Shown one piece after another: positions 13,985 to 21,800 of a stretch of DNA of 64,000 nt. This DNA comes from Amycolatopsis sp. NBC_01480 (GTDB lineage Bacteria > Actinomycetota > Actinomycetes > Mycobacteriales > Pseudonocardiaceae): positions 7,626,001 through 7,690,000 of the forward strand of contig NZ_CP109442.1 in assembly GCF_036227205.1 (NCBI RefSeq), written 5' to 3'. Position 1 is the stretch's first letter. Every line of letters begins with the position of its first letter. The translations under genes were made by a program, and so were the position numbers. A model generated the notes under the pieces. That model did no database searches and was not told the DNA's origin. It saw only the letters and a list, made by a program, of their open reading frames with translations.

Positions 13985-15994
13985 ATGACCAGCCGGACCA
14001 CCCCGGGCCCGATCCGGAAGCTGCTCGTGGCCAACCGCGGCGAGATCGCCGAACGGGTCATCCGCTCCGCGCGCGCTCTGGACATCGCCACGGTCGCCGT
14101 GCACTCCGACCCGGACGCCGACGCGCTGTTCGTCGAGGCCGCGGACGAGGCCGTGCTGCTGCCCGGCGCGGCGGCCGCCGACACGTACCTGCGCGCCGAC
14201 CTCATCGTCGAGGCGGCACTGGCGACGGGCGCGGACGCGATCCACCCGGGTTACGGGTTCCTGTCCGAGAACGCGGAGTTCGCGCGCCGGTGCGCGCAGG
14301 CCGGGCTGATCTTCGTCGGGCCGCCGGTCGAGGCGATCGAGGCGATGGGCTCGAAGATCGCCGCGAAGGAGCTGATGGCGAAGGCCGGCGTCCCGGTGCT
14401 GCCGGGCGCCACGATCGACGACGCGGAGGATGTCGACGCCGCGGCCGTCACCGCGATGGCAGACGACATCGGCTATCCCCTGCTGGTCAAGGCTGCCTTT
14501 GGTGGCGGCGGGCGGGGAATGCGGATCGTCCGGGCGGCCGGCGACGTCGTCGAGGCCGTGACGGGCGCGCGGCGTGAGGCGGCGTCGGCGTTCGGAAACG
14601 GGACGGTGTTCCTCGAGCGGTACGTGGAAAACCCGCGGCACGTCGAGGTGCAGATCTTCGGCGACACCCAGGGCACCGTGGTGCACCTGTTCGAGCGCGA
14701 GTGCTCGATCCAGCGGCGGTACCAGAAGATCATCGAGGAGGCGCCGTCACCGGCGGTGGACGAGGCTTTGCGCGCGCAGCTCGGTGACGCGGCCGTCGCG
14801 GCGGGCGCGGCGATCGGCTACACCGGCGCGGGAACCGTCGAATTCGTCATGGCGCCCAGCGGCGAGTTCTTCTTCCTGGAGGTCAACACCCGGCTGCAGG
14901 TCGAGCACCCGGTCACCGAGGAGATCACCGGGCTCGACCTGGTCGCCCTCCAGCTCCGGGTCGCCGAGGGCGAGCCGCTGCCGATCGAGGCGCGCGAGCC
15001 GACGATCACCGGGCACGCCGTGGAAGCCCGGCTGTACGCCGAGGATCCCGCCGCCGACTACCGGCCGGGCAGCGGGCCCCTGCACCGCTTCCGCGTCCCG
15101 GACCTGCCCGGGGTGCGCGTCGACACCGGCGTGCGGGACGGTTCGGTCGTCGGCACGAACTACGACCCGATGCTCGCCAAGGTCATCGCGCACGGCCGGA
15201 CTCGCGCCGAAGCCGTGCGAAAACTGGCCAGAGCCCTTTCGGAAGCCCGGATCCACGGTCCGGTCACCAATCGCGACCTGCTGGTCGCGATCCTGCGTGA
15301 GCCCGAGTTCGCCGCCGGCGCCATTGACACCGGTTATCTCACGCGTCACGATCCCGCCGCGCTGGTCGGTCTGCCCGGCAAGGACGCGGTGGCCGTGCAC
15401 GCACTGGCCGCCGCGGTGGCGGGACAGGCGGAACGCCGTGCGCAGGCGCGGGTGCAACGCCCGGTGCCCACCGGATGGCGCAATGTCGCGAGTGCTCCGC
15501 AGCACGCCGAGTACCGCATCGGCGAAACCGACGTCGACCTCACCTACCGCTTCACCCGGCACGGTCTGGGGGCACAGGTCGACGGCGTGCCGCTGGACGG
15601 CCTCGCGGTGCTCGACGCGCGTCCGGACCGGGTCGACCTCCGGGTGGGCGGGATCCGGCGCACGGTCGAGGTCCACCAGGTCGGCGACACCGTTTACTGC
15701 GACAGCGTGCTCGCCGCCACCACGCTGGTCGAGCGGCCGCGGCTGCCCGAGCCCGGGACGGACGCGGCACCCGGATCGCTGCTGGCGCCCATGCCCGGCA
15801 CCGTGATCCGGGTCGCGGCGGAGCAGGGGCAGCTGGTCGAAGCGGGCGCGGTGATCGCGGTGTTCGAGGCCATGAAGATGGAGCACGCCGTCCGCGCCCC
15901 GGTGGCGGGCCTGGTCGCCGAGCTGTCGGTTCGGGTCGGGCAGAACGTCGAAGCGGGCGAGACCGTCGCCGTCATCACCGAGGAGGAGGCCTGA
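13985..15994 (+). CDS. Acyl-CoA carboxylase, biotin carboxylase/biotin carrier (alpha) subunit
   Basis: 669 residues; ATG at 13985 has GAGGA upstream and is preferred over a GTG 15 bp earlier. Residues 10-460 form the ATP-grasp biotin carboxylase (KLLVANRGEIAERVIRSAR, AFGGGGRGMRIV ATP loop, FLEVNTRLQVEHPVTE active site). A linker domain is followed by the biotinyl carrier domain with lysine 631 in FEAMKMEHAVRAP as the biotin site. It pairs with the beta subunit just upstream to make a two-component methylcrotonyl- or geranyl-CoA-type carboxylase. The stop overlaps the next start (TGATG), so the crotonase is co-translated. Confidence 0.9.
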   Translation: MTSRTTPGPIRKLLVANRGEIAERVIRSARALDIATVAVHSDPDADALFVEAADEAVLLPGAAAADTYLRADLIVEAALATGADAIHPGYGFLSENAEFARRCAQAGLIFVGPPVEAIEAMGSKIAAKELMAKAGVPVLPGATIDDAEDVDAAAVTAMADDIGYPLLVKAAFGGGGRGMRIVRAAGDVVEAVTGARREAASAFGNGTVFLERYVENPRHVEVQIFGDTQGTVVHLFERECSIQRRYQKIIEEAPSPAVDEALRAQLGDAAVAAGAAIGYTGAGTVEFVMAPSGEFFFLEVNTRLQVEHPVTEEITGLDLVALQLRVAEGEPLPIEAREPTITGHAVEARLYAEDPAADYRPGSGPLHRFRVPDLPGVRVDTGVRDGSVVGTNYDPMLAKVIAHGRTRAEAVRKLARALSEARIHGPVTNRDLLVAILREPEFAAGAIDTGYLTRHDPAALVGLPGKDAVAVHALAAAVAGQAERRAQARVQRPVPTGWRNVASAPQHAEYRIGETDVDLTYRFTRHGLGAQVDGVPLDGLAVLDARPDRVDLRVGGIRRTVEVHQVGDTVYCDSVLAATTLVERPRLPEPGTDAAPGSLLAPMPGTVIRVAAEQGQLVEAGAVIAVFEAMKMEHAVRAPVAGLVAELSVRVGQNVEAGETVAVITEEEA

Positions 15995-16755
15995 TGGCCC
16001 CGGTCAGCTACGAGGTGGCCAACGGCGTCGCCTGGCTCACCATCAATCGCCCCGAGGCGCACAACGCGCTGAGCGAAGCCGTCCGAAAAGGACTGTTCGA
16101 CGGGGTGCACCGGTTCAACGCCGACGACACGGCGAAGGTGCTCGTGCTGACCGGCGCGGGGGAGAAGGCGTTCTGCGCGGGCGGTGACCTCAAGGAGATG
16201 AACGAGGCCGCGCTGACCGTGCCGCCCCCGGACTTCCTGCCGCAGCTGGGCCGCAACATCGACGTGCCGAAGCCGACCATCGCCGCGGTCAACGGGATCG
16301 CTTACGGGGGCGGGTTCCTGCTCGCCCAGCAGTGCGACCTGGTCGTGGCCGCCGAGCACGCCCGGTTCGCCGTCTCGGAGGTGAAGGTCGGCCGCGGTTC
16401 GCCGTGGGCCGCCCCGCTTTCGTGGCTCGTGCCGCCGCGCGTCGCGCTGGAGATCCTGCTGACCGGCGACCCGATCAGCGCCGCGCGGGCGCAGCAATAC
16501 GGGTTGGTCAACGACGTCGTCCCGGCGGCCGCGCTGCACGAGCGCGCGCAGCAGCTCGCCGAACGGATCGCCGCCAACGCCCCGCTTTCGGTGCTCGCCG
16601 CCAAACGCACTGCCTACCTTTCCGCCGAGCACGACCGGGCGGAGGCGTACGACCGGGCCGAGGAGATCTGGGCGCCGGTCTACCGCTCGCAGGACGCGCA
16701 GGAGGGGCCGCTGGCCTTCCGGGAAAAGCGCGCGCCGGTCTGGCAGAGCCGCTGA
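15994..16755 (+). CDS. Enoyl-CoA hydratase/isomerase-family protein
   Basis: 253 residues; ATG overlaps the previous stop and has AGGAGGAGG upstream. Crotonase fold with the CoA-binding FCAGGDLKEM oxyanion motif and IAYGGGFLLAQQCDLVVA. The position normally holding the first catalytic glutamate of hydratases (GGGxE) is Leu here (GGGFLL), whereas a glutamate is kept in AVSEVKVG. It may therefore catalyse hydration with one acid/base, as some pathway-specific crotonases do, or another crotonase reaction. In this operon it would act on the carboxylated glutaconyl-type CoA ester. It is distinct from the second crotonase at 23690. Confidence 0.8.
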   Translation: MAPVSYEVANGVAWLTINRPEAHNALSEAVRKGLFDGVHRFNADDTAKVLVLTGAGEKAFCAGGDLKEMNEAALTVPPPDFLPQLGRNIDVPKPTIAAVNGIAYGGGFLLAQQCDLVVAAEHARFAVSEVKVGRGSPWAAPLSWLVPPRVALEILLTGDPISAARAQQYGLVNDVVPAAALHERAQQLAERIAANAPLSVLAAKRTAYLSAEHDRAEAYDRAEEIWAPVYRSQDAQEGPLAFREKRAPVWQSR

Positions 16756-16756
16756 C

Positions 16757-17560
16757 ATGGGCGTCACGATGGACCAGGTGCTCGACGACCTCGAGGCCGA
16801 AACCCGGGTGCTGTACGAGCTGGTGGCCGACCTCGGCGACCCGGGGATCGCCGCCGCCACCCCGGCGGCGGGCTGGAGCATCCGCGACCAGCTCACCCAC
16901 CTCGCGTACTTCGACGAAACGGCCACGCTGGCCGCGGTCAACCCCCCAGCGTTCCGGCGCGCTGCCGAGGCCCTGATGGCCGGCGGCGAGGATTTCCCCG
17001 ACCGGATCGCCGCCGAGCACGCCGAACTGCCCGCGGCCGACGTCCGGGACTGGCTCGTCCGCGCGCGCCGGGAGTTCGTCGCTGTCTTCCGCGGGATCGA
17101 TCCGAAGGCGCGCCTTCCTTGGTACGGGCCGGACATGAGCGCGCTGTCCTCGGCCACCGCCCGCCTGATGGAGACCTGGGCGCACGGCCAGGACGTCGCC
17201 GACGCCCTCGGCCGGCCCCGCGAACCGACCGACCGGCTGCGCCACATCGCCCACCTCGGCGTGCGGACCACCGCGTTCTCCTTCTCCCTGAACGGAAAAC
17301 CGGTGCCGGACGGGCCGATCCGGGTCGACCTCACGGCGCCGTCCGGGGCCCGCTGGACCTGGGGTCCGGAAGGCGCCGCGGACCGGGTGAGCGGGACCGC
17401 GCTCGACTTCTGCCTGGTGGTGACTCAGCGCCGTCACCTCGACGACACCGCTCTGAGAGCCGACGGGCCGGTCGCCCGCGAGTGGCTGTCGATCGCCCAG
17501 GCCTTCGCCGGCGCCCCGGGGACCGGACGCGGGCCAAGCCACCGAGGAGGACGATCGTGA
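16757..17560 (+). CDS. TIGR03084-type DinB/MDMPI-fold protein
   Basis: 267 residues, one base after the crotonase stop; a second in-frame ATG sits four codons in. The N-terminal half is the DinB-like four-helix bundle of mycothiol-dependent maleylpyruvate isomerase relatives, with likely metal ligands in IRDQLTHLAYFDETA and ARLMETWAHGQDVADAL. The C-terminal half is a small alpha/beta domain (DGPIRVDLTAPSGARWTWG). Proteins of this type are regularly found next to AtuA-like genes in actinobacteria. The reaction is unknown; a metal-dependent thiol-cofactor step is inferred from the fold. Its last codons overlap the AtuA start (GTGA). Confidence 0.75.
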   Translation: MGVTMDQVLDDLEAETRVLYELVADLGDPGIAAATPAAGWSIRDQLTHLAYFDETATLAAVNPPAFRRAAEALMAGGEDFPDRIAAEHAELPAADVRDWLVRARREFVAVFRGIDPKARLPWYGPDMSALSSATARLMETWAHGQDVADALGRPREPTDRLRHIAHLGVRTTAFSFSLNGKPVPDGPIRVDLTAPSGARWTWGPEGAADRVSGTALDFCLVVTQRRHLDDTALRADGPVAREWLSIAQAFAGAPGTGRGPSHRGGRS

Positions 17561-19341
17561 CCACGACCATCGGCGGCCGGGCCGTGCGGATCGGCAACTG
17601 CTCGGGCTTCTACGGCGACCGGCTCGAGGCCGCCCGGGAGATGGTCGAGGGTGGCCCGATCGACGTGCTCACCGGCGACTACCTGGCCGAGCTGACCATG
17701 CTGATCCTGTGGAAAGCCAGGCAAAAGGACCCGTCCGCGGGTTATGCGAAGACCTTCCTCACCCAGGTCGAGCACGTGCTGGGCACCTGCCTCGACCGCG
17801 GCATCCGGATCGTCTCCAACGCCGGCGGGCTCAACCCCGCCGGGCTCGCCACGGAACTCGGCGCCCTGGCCGGGCGGCTCGGCCTGCACCCGCGGATCGC
17901 CTATGTGGACGGTGACGATCTCGTCGGCCGGCTCGAGGATCTGCAAGAAGCCGGCCACGCGCTGGCCCACCTCGACACCGGCCGCAAGCTCGCCGACGCC
18001 GGCGTGCACCCGGTGTCCGCCAACGCTTACCTCGGCGCGTGGGGCATCACCGAGGCCCTGCGGGCGGACGCCGACCTCGTGGTCACCGGGCGCGTCACCG
18101 ACGCCTCGGTGGTGGTCGGCCCGGCGGCGTGGTGGCACGGCTGGCAGTGGGACTCCGACGACATCCACGACAAGATCGCCGGCGCGATGGCGGCCGGGCA
18201 CGTGATCGAGTGCGGTCCCCAGGCCACCGGCGGGAACTACGCGTTTTTCGAGGAGGTCACCGACCGCCGGTACCCGGGTTTCCCGATCGCCGAGGTCGAG
18301 GCCGACGGGTCGAGCGTGATCACCAAGCACCAGAACACCGGCGGCCTGGTCTCGATCGGCACCGTGACCGCGCAGCTGCTCTACGAGATCGCTGAGCCGG
18401 CCTACCTCGGGCCCGACGCCGTCGCCCGGTTCGACACCCTGGAGCTGGCTTCCGACGGCGAAAACCGCGTTCGCATCAGGGGTGCCCGCGGCAGCGCCCC
18501 GACCGACCAGCTGAAGGTCGCGCTCAACTACGAGGGCGGCTACCGCAACACGATGACCCTGGTGCTCACCGGCACGCGGATCGAGGAGAAGGCGGCCTGG
18601 GCCGAACAGCAGCTGGCCGAGCTGCTCGGCGGGCGGGACCGGTTCGCCGAGTTCGACGTGCGGCTGCTGCGGTTCGACCACCCGGACGCGGCCACGAACG
18701 CCGAGGCGACCGCGCACCTGCGCGTCACGGTCAAGGACCCGGACCGGCGCAAGGTCGGGCGGGCCTTCTCCAACACCACCATGGAACTCGCGCTCGGCGG
18801 TTACCCCGGCTTCCACACCACCACGCCGCCGTCGGCGGAAAGTGCTTACGGCGTCTACTGGCCGACGCTGGTCCCGGCCGCCGAGGTCGAGCACCGCGTC
18901 ACGCTGCCGGACGGCACCGTGCGGACCATCCCGCACGATCCGGTCACGGCCGCGGTGCCGGAGTACGTGCCGCCGCCGGGAACGCCCGTGCCCGCCGTCG
19001 GGCCGACGCGACGGTTGCCGCTCGGCACGATCGCCGGCGCGCGGTCCGGCGACAAGGGCGGCAACGCGAACATCGGCGTGTGGACCCGCACCGACGAGGA
19101 GTACGCCTGGCTGCGCGGTTATCTCACCGCAGCGCGCGTCCGTGAGCTGATCCCGGAGACGGCCGGGCTGGAGATCCGGCGCTACGAGCTGCCGAACCTG
19201 CGCGCGGTGAACCTGGTGGTCGTGGGCATCCTGGGCGCGGGGGTCGCCTCCGCGACGCGCCCCGACCCCCAGGCCAAGGGACTGGGCGAATACCTGCGCA
19301 GCCGGCTCGCGGACCTCCCGGAAAGCCTGCTGCGGAGCTGA
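17557..19341 (+). CDS. Acyclic terpene utilisation AtuA-family protein
   Basis: 594 residues from a GTG that overlaps the previous stop. N-terminal DUF1446/AtuA domain: RIGNCSGFYGDRLEAAREMV, IDVLTGDYLAELTM, RIVSNAGGLNP, VTGRVTDASVVVGPAAW, ECGPQATGGNYAFF. The last 110 residues form a second AtuA-type domain (LGTIAGARSGDKGGNANIGV ... LPNLRAVNLVVVGILGAG). AtuA is essential for growth on citronellol in Pseudomonas, but its reaction is not known. Its presence beside a carboxylase, dehydrogenase and crotonases is the strongest hint that this block degrades an acyclic isoprenoid or related branched acid. The next gene is a TetR regulator eight bases downstream. Confidence 0.85.
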   Translation: MTTTIGGRAVRIGNCSGFYGDRLEAAREMVEGGPIDVLTGDYLAELTMLILWKARQKDPSAGYAKTFLTQVEHVLGTCLDRGIRIVSNAGGLNPAGLATELGALAGRLGLHPRIAYVDGDDLVGRLEDLQEAGHALAHLDTGRKLADAGVHPVSANAYLGAWGITEALRADADLVVTGRVTDASVVVGPAAWWHGWQWDSDDIHDKIAGAMAAGHVIECGPQATGGNYAFFEEVTDRRYPGFPIAEVEADGSSVITKHQNTGGLVSIGTVTAQLLYEIAEPAYLGPDAVARFDTLELASDGENRVRIRGARGSAPTDQLKVALNYEGGYRNTMTLVLTGTRIEEKAAWAEQQLAELLGGRDRFAEFDVRLLRFDHPDAATNAEATAHLRVTVKDPDRRKVGRAFSNTTMELALGGYPGFHTTTPPSAESAYGVYWPTLVPAAEVEHRVTLPDGTVRTIPHDPVTAAVPEYVPPPGTPVPAVGPTRRLPLGTIAGARSGDKGGNANIGVWTRTDEEYAWLRGYLTAARVRELIPETAGLEIRRYELPNLRAVNLVVVGILGAGVASATRPDPQAKGLGEYLRSRLADLPESLLRS

Positions 19342-19349
19342 ATGCCGTC

Positions 19350-19973
19350 ATGGAGCAGGCACGCGCGCCGCGACGAGACCCCGCCCGCAAGGCGCGGATC
19401 CTGGCCGCGTCGGCGGAGCTGATCTCGCGGCACGGCTACCACGCAGTGGGCCTGACGGAGATCGGCACCGCGGCCGGGATCGTGAGCACCGGCGTCTACC
19501 GGCACTTCCCGAGCAAGTCGGCGATCCTGGCGGCGCTCCTGCACCAGGTGATGGACCTGCTGGGCACGGCCGCGGGCGAGATCGTGGCGACCGCGCCCGA
19601 CGACCGGGCCGCGGTCACCGAGCTGGTCCGCCACCACGTCCGGGTCGCGATCGAAGACCGCCGAATCCTGCAGGTCTACCACTTCGAGGCGCGCTGCCTG
19701 CCCGCCGAGGACCAGCAACGGCTGCGCCGGGCCCAGCGCGACTACGTCGAGGAGTGGGTCGCGGTGGTGACACCGCTGCGGCCCGGCCTCACCGACGCCC
19801 AGGCCAGGGCCCTGGTCCACGCGGCGATCGGCGGGGTGCAATCCGTGCTGTTCCACCATTCCGGGCTCGCCCAGGACCGGCTGACCGCGCTGCTCTGCGG
19901 TGCGGCCCACGCCTGTCTCGGGGTGGCGGCCGCCGCCGAACCGGGCTGCCGGGTGGGGCTCCATCCCTCGTGA
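19350..19973 (+). CDS. TetR-family regulator (paralogue 1)
   Basis: 207 residues. N-terminal helix-turn-helix: ARKARILAASAELISRHGYH, TEIGTAAGIVSTGVYRHFPS, KSAILAALLHQVMDLL. The C-terminal domain is a helical ligand pocket (RILQVYHFEARCLPAEDQQRL). It is clearly paralogous to the minus-strand regulator at 24680-25321 across the whole length, including QRDYVEEWVAVVTPLRP and the CGAAHACLGV tail. It sits at the end of the AtuA operon. An operator-like palindrome begins at the last base of its stop codon. Probable ligand: an acyl-CoA of the pathway (inference). Confidence 0.85.
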   Translation: MEQARAPRRDPARKARILAASAELISRHGYHAVGLTEIGTAAGIVSTGVYRHFPSKSAILAALLHQVMDLLGTAAGEIVATAPDDRAAVTELVRHHVRVAIEDRRILQVYHFEARCLPAEDQQRLRRAQRDYVEEWVAVVTPLRPGLTDAQARALVHAAIGGVQSVLFHHSGLAQDRLTALLCGAAHACLGVAAAAEPGCRVGLHPS

Positions 19974-19990
19974 GTGCATCACGGTTCACT
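19973..19990. promoter_or_regulatory. Putative TetR operator, site 2
   Basis: AGTGCAT-CACG-GTTCACT, 7-4-7 palindrome between the first TetR gene and the acyl-CoA synthetase start at 20114. One half matches the right half of site 1 and the other half matches site 3 exactly. Confidence 0.6.
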
Positions 19991-20113
19991 GATTGTCGCC
20001 TGCAAATAGGTATTAAGTGAGTAAAGATGTGAATGGCCAGTGACTTTGGTCTTGCCACGGGGCCCGTCAAGTTGGATGCTGTCGGGCATCAGGCATACAG
20101 CAAGGAGGCTGAT

Positions 20114-21787
20114 GTGGACCTGAACGGGAAGATCGACGTCACGACGCTGCGCGGCCGCCGCGCGGTCAACCGCTGGGAACGCACTTCCGTCGGCGACGTG
20201 TTCGAACGGCTGACGTGGAGCTACCCGGATCAGGTCGCCATCACCGGGCGGCCGGGCGCCTACGGTGAGCCGCAGTTCGCCGCGGTCACCTACCGGCAGG
20301 CCGACCGGATCGCCAACCGGCTCGCGCACGCGCTGGCCGCCCGCGGCCTCGAGCCCGGCGCCCGGGTGGTGCTGTTCTGCGAGAACTCCGTCGAGGCGTA
20401 CCTGGCCAAGATCGGCATCGCGAAGGCCGGGATGGTCGCCATGCCCGTCAACCCCGCGCTGGCCGCGGACGTGCTGGAGCATCTGATCGGGCAAGCGGAG
20501 CCGGGCGCGGCGATCGTCGACGCGGAGCTGTGGCCGCGCGCGGAAGCGGCGTTCACCAAGACCGGGCTGCCGATCGCGGCGACCATCACCGTCGGCGGCG
20601 GGCCGGTCGCCGGGAGCCCGAGCTTCGGCGAACTGCTCGCCCCGCAGCCGGACACCGAGCCGGACGTCGAGATCCACGGCGACGACATCTGGCAGCTGCT
20701 CTACACCTCGGGCACCACGGCGCTGCCGAAGGGCGTCATGACCTCGCACTCCGCCAGCCACCTGGCGGCGCTGAACTTCAGCGTCTCGCTCACCCGTGGG
20801 CTGCGGGTGGAAACCGAGCTGAAAGTGATGACCTACCTGCCGATGATCTACCACGTCGGCGACCAGATCTTCACGCTGTCCGCGTTCCTGGCCGGGGGCT
20901 CGCTGGTCCTGGGCCGCCGCCCGGTGCCCGGCGACGTCGCCACCGCGATCGAGCAGGAGCGCCCGACCGCGCTGTGGGCCGGCTCGCCGCAGTTCGTCGC
21001 GGCGATGACCGCCGCGGCGGAGAAGGACGGCCGGGACCTGTCGAGCCTGACCGTGCTCGTCTACGGCTGGGGCGCGCTCACCCCGGCGGTTTACGAGACC
21101 CTGCAACGGAAAGCGCCCGGACTGGTGGCGCTGGGCATCTTCGGGCAGACCGAGGCGATCGCGTGTCACCGGTTCTGGCCGGCGAAGTGGCCGGAGGTCT
21201 ACGAGCGCACCGCGCCCGCGTTGAACTACGTCGGGGTGCCCAGTCCGCTCCTGGCTTCGGACGTCGTCGACGAAGCCGGGGAATCCCTGCTGGGCAAACC
21301 CCAGACGCCGGGGGAGGCGGTCTACCGCAGCCCGATCGTCACCGCCGGCTACTACCTCAACGAGGAGGCGACGCGGGAGGCGTTCCGCGGCGGCTGGTTC
21401 CACTCCGGCGACAGTGCCGTGGTGGACGCCGACGGCCTGCGGGTGATGGTCGACCGTTTCAAGGACATCGTGAAATCGGGCGGGGAGAACGTGTCCAGCC
21501 TGCGGGTGGAGGCGGTGCTGCACGGCCATCCCGCGGTCGAGAAGGCCGCCGTGATCGGCCTCCCACACCAGCACTGGGGTGAGGCCGTGACGGCCGTTGT
21601 GGTGCTCCGGCCCGGCGCCGAGGCGGACGAAGCGTCGATCATCGCGCACTGCCGCGCGTCGCTCGGCGGCTACGAGACGCCGAAAGCGGTGGTGTTCGTG
21701 GACGCCCTGCCGGAGACGGTCGGCGGCAAGACCCTCAAGTACAAGCTCCGGCAGCACCACGCGGAGCTGTTCCGCGCCCAGCCCTGA
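20114..21787 (+). CDS. Acyl-CoA synthetase (AMP-forming)
   Basis: 557 residues from the GTG at 20114, chosen because AAGGAGG lies five bases upstream; an ATG at 20033 in frame has no ribosome site and would span the leader. ANL-superfamily adenylating enzyme: the phosphate loop is LLYTSGTTALPKGVMTSH (Ala where Gly is usual), then GIFGQTEA, the hinge (WFHSGDSAVVDADGL), DRFKDIVKSGGENVSS and the C-terminal catalytic lysine region (GGKTLKYKLRQHH). It would activate a free fatty, branched or terpenoid acid for the preceding enzymes. Transcription probably starts downstream of operator site 2. The next gene follows 13 bp later. Confidence 0.85.
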   Translation: MDLNGKIDVTTLRGRRAVNRWERTSVGDVFERLTWSYPDQVAITGRPGAYGEPQFAAVTYRQADRIANRLAHALAARGLEPGARVVLFCENSVEAYLAKIGIAKAGMVAMPVNPALAADVLEHLIGQAEPGAAIVDAELWPRAEAAFTKTGLPIAATITVGGGPVAGSPSFGELLAPQPDTEPDVEIHGDDIWQLLYTSGTTALPKGVMTSHSASHLAALNFSVSLTRGLRVETELKVMTYLPMIYHVGDQIFTLSAFLAGGSLVLGRRPVPGDVATAIEQERPTALWAGSPQFVAAMTAAAEKDGRDLSSLTVLVYGWGALTPAVYETLQRKAPGLVALGIFGQTEAIACHRFWPAKWPEVYERTAPALNYVGVPSPLLASDVVDEAGESLLGKPQTPGEAVYRSPIVTAGYYLNEEATREAFRGGWFHSGDSAVVDADGLRVMVDRFKDIVKSGGENVSSLRVEAVLHGHPAVEKAAVIGLPHQHWGEAVTAVVVLRPGAEADEASIIAHCRASLGGYETPKAVVFVDALPETVGGKTLKYKLRQHHAELFRAQP

Positions 21788-21800
21788 GGAGGATCCCGAT

